A DNA stretch of 64,000 nt from Brasenia schreberi (lineage: Eukaryota; Streptophyta; Magnoliopsida; Nymphaeales; Cabombaceae), in NCBI GenBank assembly GCA_036023115.1, contig JAYKKT010000037.1, forward strand, positions 3,409,501-3,473,500, read 5' to 3'. The notes beneath the pieces were generated by a model. The model did not search any database and was not told the DNA's origin. It saw only the letters and a program-made list of their open reading frames with translations. The position numbers and the translations under genes are program-made. This document shows positions 46,501 through 59,569 of this stretch, one piece after another (the first letter of the stretch is position 1; the number at the start of each line of letters is the position of its first letter).

Positions 46501-48769
46501 TGTAGACATGAAAATTGTAACTCCGAAGTTTATGAAAAACTTGAAATGAAAGCTTCCACACCTACGCTTGCACGAGCGTGCCAGCTAGTTCAAACTTGCA
46601 AATATTTTGAAAAATTTAGACTTCTAGGCGATTATAAGCAAGCCGGATCTTTTCACTCAAACCTTCTTGAACCGATGCTCAAGGGTCGGTATTGAGAGCT
46701 TAGAAATTTCAATTTTACAGTAAATGCAACTCAATTCCACGTGAACAAGTGTTTTTGAAAGAGTATTGAGTTGTGTACTTTGATTCAATACTTGAAATGT
46801 ACAAGCTGCTGAAAACAGAGAATTCTATTTCCAAAGCTTGTTTCTAAAATGGATTTGAATACGTTACAGGCCTCCAAAAATCTTCTAAATTTTATCAGAC
46901 TAAGTTGATAGTATGGATAGCCTGTTTCCTTTTACAAATCTGAATTCGGAGCAGTATTGAATCAGAATTGAATATTTGAATTGGACTGACTTATTAACTC
47001 AGAACAGTTCTATTTCAGAAATACAAAGACTGAAAGATAAGCCTGTATATCTCTACCCAGAACTTCGATTTTGATGTTGATGGAAAGCTATGGATGTTAC
47101 CTTTCTAATGAATCAAAAATCAAATTGATTGAATTCCTGTGGACAGAGATATGAGACTTTTACCTAACCTCTGTTTCAAGAAATCTGACTGTGCAACAGA
47201 AGTGCAGAAACTGAGTTGATCTTTATCCAATTTTATTACGTGGTTGTACGATCCTAAAATTCTTGGAAATTTTATCTCTAAGACCTTGGTGTATTCATAG
47301 GGTGCTCCTAAAATTTCAGCCCATTTGAATCACGAAGTAAAGAATTAAAAATACAGCAATGAGAGATGCAGATGTAAAAAATGAGTTTCAGTTTTTACAG
47401 AAAATACGTGCAAATGCAAAACTCACACCAAAGTAAATTGCAACAACACTTAACTCTGAATTAAAATTGCTGAAATGTAAAGAAATTGAAATTATTCTAT
47501 AGCTTATGCATAGAAGGGATTAGAAGTATAGAGGGTACATAGCATATAGGAAGGAAGAAACATTAAATCAAACACTTAGCGTGCGTGTGTGTGCATCATG
47601 TTTCATCCATCCAACGAAATTTACAGCAAAACCTAACTTATTATATCTTAGGGGGAGATGAAACTCCATTATTACAACCCCATTTAATGAATCAAATGAA
47701 GAGAATTTAAATTGGGATTGAGCAAAAGAAGTCTTACACGGTTTTGGAATGCAATCAAACCGAATTTCAAGAATGAAGTCGGCCAATCCTTGGACGTCTT
47801 CCTTCAAGCTCCTACAATCTCCACTAGCTTCCCTCTTCTTCTTCACCCTCTAATGGATGTTCCCTCTTGCTGGAACTCCTAGCTAATCCTAGCACACAAC
47901 CCTTTAGGCATCCTCCTTTCTCTCTCCTTTTCCAAGATAGCCTCTCACACCCCCCCGCTTGGCTCCTTTTTATAGGCCAAGGGGGGTTGGTTCTAGGAGA
48001 CTCCATGGGGCGGGTCTTGGACCAGCTCCTTAGGGCTCCTTGATCCATTTGGTCCCATGTGCAAGTGGTCCTCTTTGTGGACTTGGACCAGCCCCATGTG
48101 GGCTGGTCTTGGTGCAGCCGGTTTGGGACTTAGCTTAGTCCTTAGCCCGATTTCTTAGCCATGTACCGATTGAGTCTTCACCAAGTTGTGGCCGGGTATG
48201 CCTATGTAAACTGTTTCCATCTTCATAAGTTCAGCCACTTTGCATTTAATTCTTGAATGCTTCATCTCCCACCTTGATGTAGCTCAACTCCCCCTTGACT
48301 CATCACGGTTTCGAGCTTGATTTGGTCGTGATCGTCGGTTCCGTGTTGGCCCTATCTTTGATCGGTCAAGCTTGGTTATGGCTTGATCTTATGTGGGTGA
48401 ATTACTTCCAATCTTAGTCTTGTATGGGCTGATCTTTGAACCACTTCCATCCATTTGTGTGCCTTTGGTGAGGACATGCATCTTCCCGTTTGATGTTTCG
48501 GTTCGTATTGGCCGAATCAGACTCCACCTTTGGTCCTCGGATTGGGACTTGATGGCTTGAAGTTGGGTTGCATTGAGCTCCTCCGTATGATGTAATCCGA
48601 GTTCGGTGGTCTTAAAACTAAACTTTGGTTCAAAACATGAGTTTTTGAATTGATTGAAACTTGAAATTCTAAACAAGTTTGCATTTCATGTTTTTAACTT
48701 CTCAAAAGGATATTTGGGAATTGAAAAAAAAAACTTTTTATTTCAAAATTTATTTTTTGGGTTTTTTCA
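46501..48769 (-). repeat. Tat element 3' LTR
   Basis: Begins TGTAGACATG at 46501 (plus strand) and ends near TTTTTTCA (48769). Matches 56710-58984 along its length. Minus-strand TATA-like CTATAAAAA at 47967-47975. The outermost bases at 48755-48769 are diverged from the other LTR. Confidence 0.9.
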
Positions 48770-49906
48770 GATGCTATTCTTTGGCATTAATCCAACTGTG
48801 TTTGGATAATGTCAAAGAAGAAAAACACCCTTTTACTTTTCTTCCCGAACCTATCTCGGGAGCATGGATCATTTGAGTTCCTAAACCCTTTTCCTTTAGG
48901 ATAAGTAAGAGGGGATTTAGAGTCAAAGAGGACTTAACTTGTCATGACCCTGATCCTAAATGAAATCATGCACTCCACGGTCTTATATGCATGTATGGGC
49001 ATGTGAATGATATGAATGATATACACATGATTTAGCATACCATGATCAAACTTGAGAGGCTCATGAAGGCCGGCTACCCCAAGTGATTATGGTCTTATGT
49101 TGCTTGATGTTGAGGGTTTTCAAAACTTTCAAAAAAGAGGGAAATCCTTTTAGCTTCAATCACGAGGATTTTCAGCTTCTTGTGTTTTTCTTTACTCCTA
49201 CTACTTGATAGAGGTTTTATATGAAAACTCATGAAACATTACAAAATTTTCCTACCTGCATAATAAAGTCTAATTCTTCAAACAAAATAAGATTCAAATA
49301 AGTCAATCCTATTTCTACTTTAGGATTTTCCTAGACAAACATTTCTCCACTGGGATAAGTCATAGGGATAGGGAAAGAATCACCACGGTCCCTTCTGAAG
49401 TGTCCCGTGGTTTAAGACCAAGAGGTGAAAAATTTGTTCTTTTGAGCTTTTTGGTAATTTTTCTCTTCTTTCATAGAGGGCCTTCTATTTTCTTTTGGAG
49501 GAATTTTCTTTTGTTTCCCCTCTTTTCTTTTCTTTTTTTCAATTGGAGAATTCTTTTTTTCTTTTCTTTTGAAGATAAATTTTGGAGGGATCCTCTTTTT
49601 CTATTTTTGCCAAATTTTTCTTTGAAGGAGAAGTGAAATGGGGAGAAGCTTATCCCAATGGTCTACTTGATTCGTCTAAAATCACCTTATTTCGAAATAG
49701 CATATACCACTTGAAAATATTTTGCTATTTTGAATAAGGCTCGACTTTGTAAGATGGAAATTTTGAAATGTAACCCATAAATTTTGAAAAACTCTACCTT
49801 TCATAAGGCCTTAATTCCCTTGTTTGGGGTCACACAATCCACCTTGATCTTTCTTTAAGAAGTTCAAAGGAGATCTCTTTTAAAACATTTTTGAAAAGGT
49901 TAGACC

Positions 49907-51035
49907 CTATACATGATATTTTTTCAAATGTTGAGCATTTATAGGGTCTACCAAGTTCCTATCCTCAACATCAATCAACCAATAAGCATTGTTAGTGGTG
50001 GTTCCACGCACAACATAAGGATCATCCCACTTGGGCCGCCACTTTCCAAGAAGGTGTGGTCTCGGTGGTGAATGGTTTTTAGCACTAGGTCTCCCACTTT
50101 GAAGTGGCAAGCCTTCATGTGCTTCTCATAGTGTCGGGCTACCCTTTGCCTATATACATGTTCATGATCCATAGCAAGGAGCCTCTTTTTATCTAACAAG
50201 TCAAGTTCAATCACTCTAGTATGCTGAAGGGTTTCTAAGGAAATATCTAATGCAAGTGATGTATGAAATGAATGGAGAGTATGGCATTCGTGCTATACAC
50301 CAACTTGAATGGGGTGGCATTTGTGGGAGTTCGAATGGAAGTTCTATAAGCTCACAAGGCTTCATCAAGCTTCTCATGCTATGTTCTACCCTTTTCTATG
50401 GTTTTCTCAGTGATGCTTATGAGGGTTTTGTTAGTGGCCTCGGCTTGGCCGTTGCCTTGGGGGTAGTAGGACGATGAGAAGTGTTGAGTCATGCCATATG
50501 TAACACACAACTTTTCCATCTTATTCTTGAAGGGGCTACCATTATCGGACACTAGGTCTCTTGGAACTCCAAATCGGGCCAAGATGTTTCTCTTAATGAA
50601 TGCCACTACATGTTGTCCTTGGACATTAGCCAATGATGTAGCTTCATCCCATTTAGAGAAATATTCGGTGGCTGCTAGGATGAACCTATGTCCATTGGAT
50701 GCATTGGGGGATATGGGTCCTACGATGTCAAATGCCCACATGGCAAAAGGCCATGGGCTTGTGGTGGAATGTAAAGTGGATGATGGGGTATGAATGATAT
50801 GCCCATGTATTTGACATTGGTGACATTTTCTAACATGATCATGGCAATCTTGTCTCAGGGTGGACCAAAAATACCCGACCCTAAGTATCTTCATGGCCAT
50901 CATATTTGCATTAACATGGCCTCTACACTCTCCATTATGGAACTCATGCATTATGGTCCTAGCCTCTTCAAGGTCTATACATCGCAACAAGATGCTCGTA
51001 AAACTTTTCTTGTAAAGTACTCCTCCCAAAACCAC
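49907..51035 (-). pseudogene. Tat element integrase
   Basis: 50379-51035 encodes the zinc-binding HHCC region (HEFHNGECRGHVNANMM, CHDHVRKCHQCQ) and the catalytic core: Asp in AFDIVGPISP, Asp in LVSDNGSPFK, Glu in NGQAEATNKT. 49907-50214 encodes the C-terminal domain (HFKVGDLVLK, GKWRPKWDDPYVV, NAQHLKKYHV stop) in two shifted frames. Integrase inserts the cDNA copy into the genome. The ~165 bp between the two parts and a frameshift near 50085 make it inactive. Confidence 0.9.
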
Positions 51036-51141
51036 ATATCAGGTTGAAATTTTTCTAATAAAAGCTTGATCTTTTAAAGAAGCATATTCGAGAAATCCTC
51101 TATTTTCTAAAAAGTTTTTAATGTCATAGAACCAAGGCTTA

Positions 51142-51618
51142 TCATTTGAATTTTGGTAATTTTGGCAACTCTAAATCGTGTGTGGATGAAATGGGTGAGT
51201 GCCATATCTCTAAGGATCGGGTTCCCAAGGTGGGATCGACCCTTAAAGCAGATCCTAAGGAGGAGAGGGCATCTGCTATGGTGTTGTCCTCTCTTCCTAT
51301 GTGAGTGATTGTGCATGATTTGAAAGATTTGACCAACTTGGTGGCCAACTCATGGTATGGAACGAGTTTTTTGTTTTTGACTTGCCAAATTTTTAAAACT
51401 TGATTCACATCTAGTAAGGAATCTCCAAAGACTTCAATACATGATGCTCCTAGATTTTTTAAAACTTTTAGACCTTGTATGAGAGCCTCATATTCAGTCA
51501 CATTATTTGAACACTCAAAATCTAGACGAATTGCAATGGAAATCTCTCCCTTTTCGGGTGATATGAGAATGACTCCAACACTTGCCCCTTGTTGGTTACG
51601 TGCCCCATCAAAGTACAT
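51142..51618 (-). pseudogene. Additional RNase H domain (aRNH) of the Tat element
   Basis: 158-residue open stretch with a cellular-type RNase H fold: Asp in MYFDGARNQQG, Glu in NVTEYEALIQGL, Asp in EVFGDSLLDVNQ, Asp in EDNTIADALSSLG, i.e. all four catalytic positions. This is in addition to the normal RT-linked RNase H at 51622-52158 and lies between it and integrase. Dual RNase H is known for plant Tat/Ogre elements. It is separated from its neighbours by stops, so the polyprotein is broken even though this domain looks whole. Confidence 0.88.
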
Positions 51619-51621
51619 CTT

Positions 51622-53154
51622 TCATACTTGGTTTTCATTAAAACAGTTTACTAAAACATGGTTTTGAAAATTGTTTGCCAATATGCCTTTATCGGGCATC
51701 TCATCAAGTATGGGATATGTTTCTTCTAAGGGGAACTCAGCCACATGATCGGCTAGGGCCTGCCCTTTAATGAAGGTTTGGTGGTGATATTTCAAGTCAT
51801 ACTCCATTAAGAAGAGTTGCCATTTACCAAGCCTACCCGTTAGGATAGGTTTTTCAAACAAGTGCTTGATTGGATCAAGCTTAGACACTATCCATATCTC
51901 ATGATCTAGGAAATAATGTCTAAACTTTTGGCAAGCCCATACTAATGCCAAGCACATTTTCTCCATGGCTTGATAATTTCTTTCATATGCCAAGAGAGTT
52001 TTCGAAATATAGTAAATGGCATACTCCCTGTAGCTATCATCCTCATATTGAGCTAACAAAGCACCCAATGCATTCGTATGTATGGAAATGTAAAGTAGTA
52101 AAGGTTTTCCTTGCTTTGGAGGTTTCAAAATTGGAGGGTTCACCAAATAAGTTTTCAATCTTTAGAAAGCTTTTTGACACTCATCATCCCATGAAAAGTT
52201 TACCCCTTTTCGCAAAAGTTTGTTAAAAGGTTCGCATCTTGTTGTTAAGTTTGAAATGAACCTCCTAATGGCTTGGAGGCTTCGGATTTGGGTCAAATTG
52301 GATGGTGGAGGCATATCTATGATGGCTCGACACTTAGAGGGGTCTACTTCAATGCCCCTTTGGCTCACCATAAAGCCTAAAAGCTTACTTGATTCTATCC
52401 CGAATACACATTTTTGAGGGTTTAGTTTCACTTTGTAAAGCCTAAGTCTTTCGAAAACTTTTTGTAAAGATTCAATGTGAGTAAATCGGGTTTTTAATTT
52501 TACCAAAAGATCATCCACATATACTTCCAAGAGCTCATGAATTTGATCATGAAAGATAGTAGTCATAGCTCTTTGGTATGTGGCACCGACGTTTTTCAAA
52601 CCAAATGGCATCACCGTGTAGCATTATGTGCCCCAAGGTGTAGTAAAAGCAGTTTTTGCCTGATCTTTTGGTGCTAACTTAATTTGATTATAACCTAAAT
52701 AGCCATCCATAAAGGAAAACATTTGATAGTAGTCTAATTTGATTATAACCTAAATTGTCTTTTGGATTGACTTTGTTCAAATTTCTAAAATCAATGCAAA
52801 TCCGAATTTTTCCATTGGATTTTTGAACTACAACAATGTTTGAAAGCCATTTAGAGTACGCAATGGGTTTTATAAATCTGGCTTTTAAAAAATCTTCTAA
52901 ACCCTCTTCACTTGTGCGTGCACATCAGGGTGAATCTTTCTAAGCTTTTACTTTATGGGTTTGGCATTTGGTTCTAGTGGAAGACGATGCTCTACTACCA
53001 TTGGATCTAAACCTGGCATGTCTTCGTAGGTCCATGCAAACACGTCTACATATGACTTGAGGAATGCAATGAATGAGGTCTTTTCATCCTCATGCAAACA
53101 TGCACCTATTTTAACATGCTTGGGATTAGACTCACTCCCTAGATTTACTTTCAC
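51622..53154 (-). pseudogene. Tat element reverse transcriptase and first RNase H
   Basis: 52948-53154: RT N-terminal region (VFAWTYEDMPGLDP, VVEHRLPLEPNAKPIK). 52615-52740: YNQIKLAPKDQAKTAF and TPWGT followed by a stop. 52162-52614: MPFGLKNVGATYQRAM, then the active site in LEVYVDDLLVK, and FLGFMVSQRGIEVDP. 51622-52158: RNase H (YISIHTNALGALLAQ, ISKTLLAYERNYQAMEK, RHYFLDHEIWI, ADHVAEF). A local duplication of TTGATTATAACCTAAA near 52683-52755 and several stops disrupt the frame. Synthesises cDNA from element RNA in active relatives. Confidence 0.88.
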
Positions 53155-53291
53155 AAAATTCCCTCCTACGGAATTTGAAGGTTTTTCTAAGTCAAGGATT
53201 TTATGAAACTCGAGAAGCTCGAAGGCTTAATCTTCCTCATGGATAAGGGGATCTTTCTCATTGCTTTGATCACTCTCGAGAATTTTGGGTT

Positions 53292-53717
53292 CTATGGAAG
53301 TGCTAGGCAAAAACACGATTTTTGAATATTTAAAGTTTTCAAATGACTAGGGCTTTTCACAAAGGCAATATTTTTGGGTTTTTTGAAATTTTCAAAATTT
53401 TTGAGTTTTTTGAAATTGACCTTTGTAGATGGAATGTACAAAACTTTGTTTTTGGTATTTTCAGGCTTTTCAATTTTTTTAGCTTTTTGTAAATACAAGA
53501 AAAGAACAAAAACCACATTCTTTTTGGGATTTTCAAAGTTTTTGATTTTTTTGGCTTTTTGCAAAGAGATGGAAGGAGGAAAAATGCAAATCACGTTCTT
53601 TTTGGGAGTTTCAAAATTTTCTATTGTTTTTGGGTTTTGGGGGTTTTCTAAATGTTTTTGGATTTTGTAAATTTTTGATTTTTTTGGATTTTTGGATGTG
53701 GTCGGGTCTTCCATCAA
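53292..53717 (-). repeat. Lys/Asn-rich tandem repeat in the Tat element spacer
   Basis: A 141-residue open stretch (MMEDPTTSKNPKK...) built from repeats around NFENPKKN(V) and LQKAKKIKNFE, seen as DNA repeats of TTTTTGGGATTTTCAAA / GGCTTTTTGCAAA type spaced roughly 60-90 bp. It lies between protease and RT. Probably linker sequence expanded by slippage; no known domain. Confidence 0.65.
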
Positions 53718-54287
53718 ACCTACAAAGAAAACACCATGAATTAGGCTCTAAACAAGAGTTCTAAGTCATAGGTTTCAGTGTTAGAAAGTTCTAGGGCACC
53801 CTTGAGGTTCAGGTGGTATGGATAGGTCGTAGCCTATCCCATATCGGTTTGGGTTTGGGTTTGATACTATGGGTTCCAGACGACCTTGGTTTAGATCCCT
53901 AGGCCTTGATAAGGCATCTAACCCATGTTCAACAACATGTTCCAAGGCTTCTTCAATTTTGAAAACGTTTTATAAAGGGGATGACCTTGAAACTTGGTGT
54001 CGTCCATGTCATGCTCAAACATTTTTATGGACTTTGGGAGGATTTTGGCTTTGATTTTTCTTAAGTTTGAGATGGTCTTGGACGGGCAAGCCTTAGCCTG
54101 CCCCTTTATGCGCACGACACACTTAGGTTTTAGGATGAGCTTGGGATGGTCGACCAATAGTTCACCTAGGTTTGACTCATTGGTTTGGTGACTTGATAAA
54201 CACGAGAAGTTTTGAACTCCCCTAAGCTGAGGGTGGTTTTCTCCTAGAATTACCACAACTTGATTTTCGAGAGAAACTTTGACACAC

Positions 54288-54997
54288 CTATGGAAGGTGA
54301 ATGGCACGACCCGAAGGTTGTGTATCCATGGTCTTCTTAGGAGCAGGTTGGGGGTGTATGTCTAAGACATGGAACACCCCTGAGTGATTTATAACCCCTA
54401 CTTCTATGGGTAACTCTATGACTCTTAATGGTTTGGATGCATTTCCATCGTATCTTGTGATCACGATGGAACTTGGGCTTAGGAAAGTTAAGGTGACTCC
54501 AATCTTGTAGGCGATGTGTAGTGGAAGTATGTTTAGACCTCCTCTCCCATCAACCAAACACTTATCTAGAGGATGGTAATTCAATACCACCTCTATATGC
54601 AAGGCTGGTTTTGGTAGGGTCGTTCTAGCTTGTCTTCCGAGAACACAATGGGGGCCTTGGCGCAAATGGGTGAGACTAGGAAGGAGAGGGACTTAGGGGT
54701 TATTGTTGAGTTAACCTTAGCCCTTTCTAAGATTTTTTCTAAGACTTGTCTATGCTTAGAGGATGTTTGGATGAGTTCTAGGATAGACATGTTTATGAGA
54801 ATCTTAGCAAGGTAATTTTCAAAATCATATGGGGTTAATACATTGTTTTTACCCGTGAGATGCGCTGCTTTGGGAATGCATGATTTTGAAGGGTCGAGGA
54901 CAACGACCACTTCCTTGTTAGCATCTTTTACTAAGTGTGGGGGTTGATAGATCCTTCCGGACCTAGTGACCTCATCCACACCCTCTCTGTGGCTCAT
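54288..54997 (-). pseudogene. Tat element protease region
   Basis: 54593-54997 reads SHREGVDEVTRSGRIYQPP, ENYLAKI, QTSSKHRQVLEKIL. 54288-54665 reads VVLNYHPLDKCLVDGRGGLNILPLHIAYKIG, a retropepsin-like region in which the usual DxGAS/DGGS active site is seen as VDGRGGLN, then SSIVITRYDGNASKPLRVIE and IPLP-type strands (VINHSGVFHVLDI). The two frames overlap, indicating a frameshift near 54600-54660. Confidence 0.7.
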
Positions 54998-55570
54998 TCC
55001 TAGGTGGGCTCTAGTTTGATGCTTCGGAGCACCTCAAATCTCTAGTAAGGCTCTAATCGGGGGCAGGACTCTAAGCGTTCCCCGAATCACTACTTTTTTG
55101 GCTTTTTTTATTACGAGCAGTGGTGTGTGACAAGTAGTGAAATCCGTATGCCATGTATGTTCCAAATCATTCAGGGGAGTTGAGAGAGCATATACCTCCT
55201 TGTCCTTCCCGCTAGTGTTTGCATGGTTAGGGAAGGGCTCCTTGAGCACAGCTTGGGCAGGCTCCGGTTCCTCGGTGACCTAGAGCCGGCCTTGCTCTAT
55301 CAAGTCCTCTATTTTATTCAAAAGCGTGTAATATTTATTTGTATCATGGCCCTTGATCCTATGATACTTGCAAAATTTATTCAAAAACTTCCCCTTTGGG
55401 GGTGTTCCTTCGGGTATGTTGGGGAGTGTGACCATGCCTTGCGCAAGCAAGAGGTCGAGGACTTCCGAGATTGGTTGTCCTAATGGTGTGTACTCACTTT
55501 TTTTGAAAAATTTTAGAATTATTTTGTCATGTTTGTGTTTAGTTTTCTTCGAAGTGTCGGTTGAGCTTGA

Positions 55571-56578
55571 TTATACTCGGACATTTGTAACTTTTTGGGG
55601 TTTTGCCCCATTTTCCGCAATAGGTGGCCCGAAAGTCCCGGGCTTTTCAAAACGTGTTTTTGAAAAGATCTTTCCTTTAAACAAGTCGTCATAGACCCCC
55701 TTTTTCATGTTTGCTTCGAATAGGGAAGCCTTCTTAATTAGCTTGTGGAAAGTAGAAATCTCGTGAAGTGAAAGAAGCGCTTTGAACTCGGGTTTGAAAT
55801 TTTCAAGGATGAGCATTACTGCACATCCTTCAGAAATGGGCTCCCTTACCTGTCCAAGGAGGGACCTCCATCGAACGATGAATGCGTGAGCATCCTCGTT
55901 CAATGCTTGCTTGGTATCCCTTAAGGTGTTCAAGGTTGGCGTCACTTCCACGTTATGGGAAAACCTTTGCATTAAACAATTTGCTAACTCTTCGAAATTT
56001 GCAAATTGACTCAAGTCATAGGAAGTGAGCCACTTAGAAGCGGTTCCCTTAAGGGAGAGGGGGAACCAATATATCCACTTGGCATAGTCTTTCTTTTTCT
56101 TATAAGCTCTGCGGGAAAAGAGTTGGAGGTGGGATCTAGGATCCCCCATCCCGTCATATCGATGAAAATTCGGTATGTCATCATTGCTATCTATTTGATA
56201 GTCGGAAGGGAGGAAATCGGATAGGGTATATGACCTCTTTTCGTTTGCTTGGCCTCTTAACAATTATTGAAGGACCTTGCGATCTTTCAAAGTGAAAGAC
56301 TCGTATTCTTTATCCCCCTGTATGCTTGAGGTTTCCTTAGGCTTTTTAGCCTTACTCGACTTCTTTCAAGCCCTTGCTTGTTTTCCGTGAGACGAGCAAG
56401 ACTCGACTGCTTCGGCCTCTTGGCTAAGTGCGACGATTCTTGCTTCGAACTCTTTTATCAAATCCTCTAACGATTCTTTCTTACTTTTGAAATTTATTTT
56501 TGAAAGTCTTTTTCAAAACAGACTTGACAAGCATGAAGCCCGGCTCGACACCCCGTAGGAATTATCTGAACTTGACAT
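55571..56578 (-). pseudogene. Tat element gag
   Basis: Start ATG at 56578 (MSSSDNSYGVSSRAS), about 130 bp inside the 5' LTR, but the N-terminal part is frameshifted near 56510 and stops occur before 56263. From 56263 a 230-residue open stretch holds the retrotransposon gag domain: FHRYDGMGDPRSHLQLF, LKGTASKWLTSYDL, FANFEELANCLMQRFSHN, LNEDAHAFIVRWRSL. Gag packages element RNA in active copies. 55034-55570 continues in broken frames toward the protease. Confidence 0.82.
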
Positions 56579-56709
56579 GATTTATGATATTTGAAATCCT
56601 ACACGTGCACAATTTTACCAAAGTTAAAACACGTTGAAAATTTTCTTGGAGTTTCACTTGCTTCAAATGAAATTTCTCAAGACCCGAGTCCCACCAAGCG
56701 TGCCAATTC

Positions 56710-58984
56710 TATAGACATGAAAATTCTCACTCCGAAGTTTATGAGAAACTTGAAATGAAAGCTTCCACACCTACGCTTGCGCGAGCATGCCAGTTAGTTC
56801 AAACTAGCAAATATTTTGAAAAATTTAGACTTCTAGGCGATTGTAAGCAAGCAGAATATTTTCACTCAAACCTTCTTGAACCGATGCTCAAGAGTCAGTA
56901 TTGAGCACTTAGAAATTTTAATTTTGCAGCAAATGCAACTTCATTCCATGTGAACAAGTGTTTTTAAAAGAGTTTTGAGTTATGCACTTTGATTCAATAC
57001 TTGAAATGTACAAGCTGCTGAAAACAGAGAATTCTGTTTGAAGAGCTTGTTTCTAAAATAGATTTTAATATGTTACAGGCCTCCAAAAATCTTCCAAATT
57101 TTACCAGACTAAGCTGGTAGTATGAAGAGCCTGTAGCCTTTTACAAATCTGAATTCAGAGCAGTATTGAATCATAATTGAATATTTGAATTGGACTGACT
57201 CACTAACTCGGAACAGTTCTGTTTTAGAAATATAAAGACTCAAAGATGAGCCTGTATCTCTCTACATAGAACTTTGATTTTGATGATTTTGATGTTGCTG
57301 GAAAGCTATGGATGTTAGCTTTTCAATGCATCAAAAATCAAATTGATTGGATTCTTGTAGACAGAGATATGAGACTTTTACCCAACCTCTATTTCAGGAA
57401 ATCCGACTGTGCAATAGAAGTGCAGAAACTGAGTCGATCTTTATCCAATTTTATTACGTGGATGCACGGTCCTAAAATTCTAAAATTCTTGAAAATTTTA
57501 TCTCTAAGACCTTGGTGTGTGCATAGGGTGCTCCTAAAATTTCAGCCCATTTGGATCACGGAGTAAAGAATTAAAAATACAGCAATGAGAGATGCAGATG
57601 CAGAAAACGAGTTTCAGTTTTTACAGAAAATATGTGCAAATGCAAAACTCACACCAAAGCAAATTGCAACAATACTTAACTCCGAATTGAAATTGCTGAA
57701 ATGTAAAGGAATTGAAATTATTTTATAACTTATGCATAGAAGGGATTAGAAGTATAGAGGGTACATAGCATATAGGAAGGAAGAAATATTAAATCAAACA
57801 CTTAGCGTGCGCGTGTGTACATCATATTTCATCCATCCAACGAAATTTATAGCAAATCCTAACTTATTACATCTTGGGGAGAGATGAAACTCCAATATTA
57901 CAATCCCATTTAATGAATCAAATGAAGAGAATTTAAATTGGGATTGAGCAAAAGAAGTCTTACACGGTTTTGGAATGCAATCAAATTGAACTTCAAGAAT
58001 AAAATCGGCCAAGCCTTACGTCTTCCTTCAAGCTCCTACAATCTCCCCTAGCTTCCCTCTTCTTCTTCACCCTCTAATGAATGTTCCCTCTTGCTGAAAC
58101 TCCTAGTTAATCCTAGCACACAACCCTTTAGGCATCCTTCTTTCTCTCTCCTTTTTCAAGATAGCCTCTCATGCCCCCCCGCTTGGCCCTTTTTTATAGG
58201 CCAAGGGGGGTTGGTTCTAGGAGACTCCATGGGGCGGGTCTTGGACCAGCTCCTTAGGGCTCCTTGATCCACTTGGTCCCATGTGCAAGTGGTCCCCTTT
58301 GTGGACTTGGACCAGCCCCATATGGGCTGGTCTTGGTGCAGCCGGTTTGGGACTTAGCTAGCTCGATTTCTTAGCCATGTACCGATTGAGTCTTCACCAA
58401 GTTGTGGCCGGGTATGCCTATGTAAACTTTTTCCATCTTCATAAGTTCAGCCACTTTGCATTTAATTCTTGAATGCTTCATCTCCCACCTTGATGTAGCT
58501 CAACTCCTCCTTGACTCATCACGGTTTTGGGCTTGATTTGGTCATGATCGTCGGTTCCATGTTGGCCCCATCTTTGATCGGCCAAGCTTGGTTATGGCTT
58601 GATCTTATGTGGGTGAATTACTTCCAATCTTAGTCTTGTATGGGCTGATCTTTGAACCACTTCCATCTAGTGTGTGTGCCTTTGGTGAGGACATGCATCT
58701 TCCCGTTTGATGTTTCGGTTCGTATTGGCCGAATCAAACTCCACCTTTGGTCCTCGGATTGGGACTTGATGGCTTGAAGTTGGGTTGCATTGAGCTCCTC
58801 TGTATGATGTAATTCGAGTTCAGTGGTCTTAAAACTAAACTTTAGTTCAAAACACGAGTTTTTGAATTGATTGAAACTTGAAATTCTAAACAAGTTTGCA
58901 TTTCATGTTTTTAACTTCTCAAAAGGATATTTGGGAATTGAAAAAAAAACTTTTTATTTCAAAATTTATTTTCGAGTGTTTACA
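56710..58984 (-). repeat. Tat element 5' LTR
   Basis: 2275 bp; on the minus strand starts TGTAAACACTCG and ends CATGTCTATA. Contains a minus-strand TATA box (CTATAAAAA, 58191-58199), the expected promoter. The adjacent leader on the minus strand (AATTGGCACGCTTGGTGGGAC, from ~56709 leftwards) resembles the post-LTR leader of plant Tat/Grande-like elements and includes the primer-binding site area. Confidence 0.9.
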
Positions 58985-58989
58985 ATATC

Positions 58990-59560
58990 CCAACAAGCTC
59001 CAATAGCCCAAAAAATGAAAAGACAAATGACACCCCATTGATAAAATATATGTAGTATCATCACGGTTAACCAAGTCAGCTGATGCTATGCAAGATTATC
59101 GACAAAAGTTTTAAGCAAAACAAAGTTCTTCAGGAAATATATATAAACAAAAGAAACTTCCTCATTGATTAACACCACTAATTTAATTTACAAGAAAATA
59201 AACTAGCCTCCTCCGTCTCCGTTTTAAAGTAAAAATCACAAAATTACCAATTTAATGACTCAATATAGAATACCAAGAAAAAGCACGTCACTAACAATAG
59301 GCTCAAGAAAATTAAGTTGGTTTGGCATTAGAAGTAAAAGACGTTTAAGGTGGTTTTAGATATTTGGAGATGCACCCATATGGAGCTCCACTGTGTTGAT
59401 GTGAGAAATTAGATGATAAATGCTTCAAAAAATGCATAGAAATCCACACATGCACATACACGTACATAGAAAAACAATCCAACACTATTGAACCACAAAG
59501 ACGAACACATATGTACGTCCATGAGATAAAATGGGGTTAAATGATCAAAGAAATAACATA
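58990..59560. other. No gene recognised
   Basis: AT-rich flank to the right of the Tat element. No coding homology or repeat structure seen. Confidence 0.5.
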
Positions 59561-59569
59561 TTACACATG

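Larger units (their letters stand above)
46501..58984 (-). mobile_element. Tat-lineage Ty3/gypsy LTR retrotransposon
   Basis: 12.5-kb element read leftwards, bounded by 5-bp target duplication ATATC (46496-46500, 58985-58989). LTRs are 46501-48769 and 56710-58984. Coding order on the minus strand: gag (56578-55571), protease (~54997-54288), spacer with Lys/Asn repeats, RT and first RNase H (53154-51622), second RNase H (51618-51142), integrase (51035-49907). The second RNase H between RT-RNase H and integrase marks the Tat/Ogre lineage. All reading frames are interrupted, and LTRs show scattered differences, so it is a moderately old, inactive copy. A ~1.1 kb non-coding region (48770-49900) separates integrase from the 3' LTR. 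Confidence 0.93.

Noticed and set aside
47824..48048. 74-residue minus-strand frame in the Tat LTR
   Set aside because: It lies in non-coding LTR sequence near the TATA box, is not maintained in the other LTR, and has no recognised domain.
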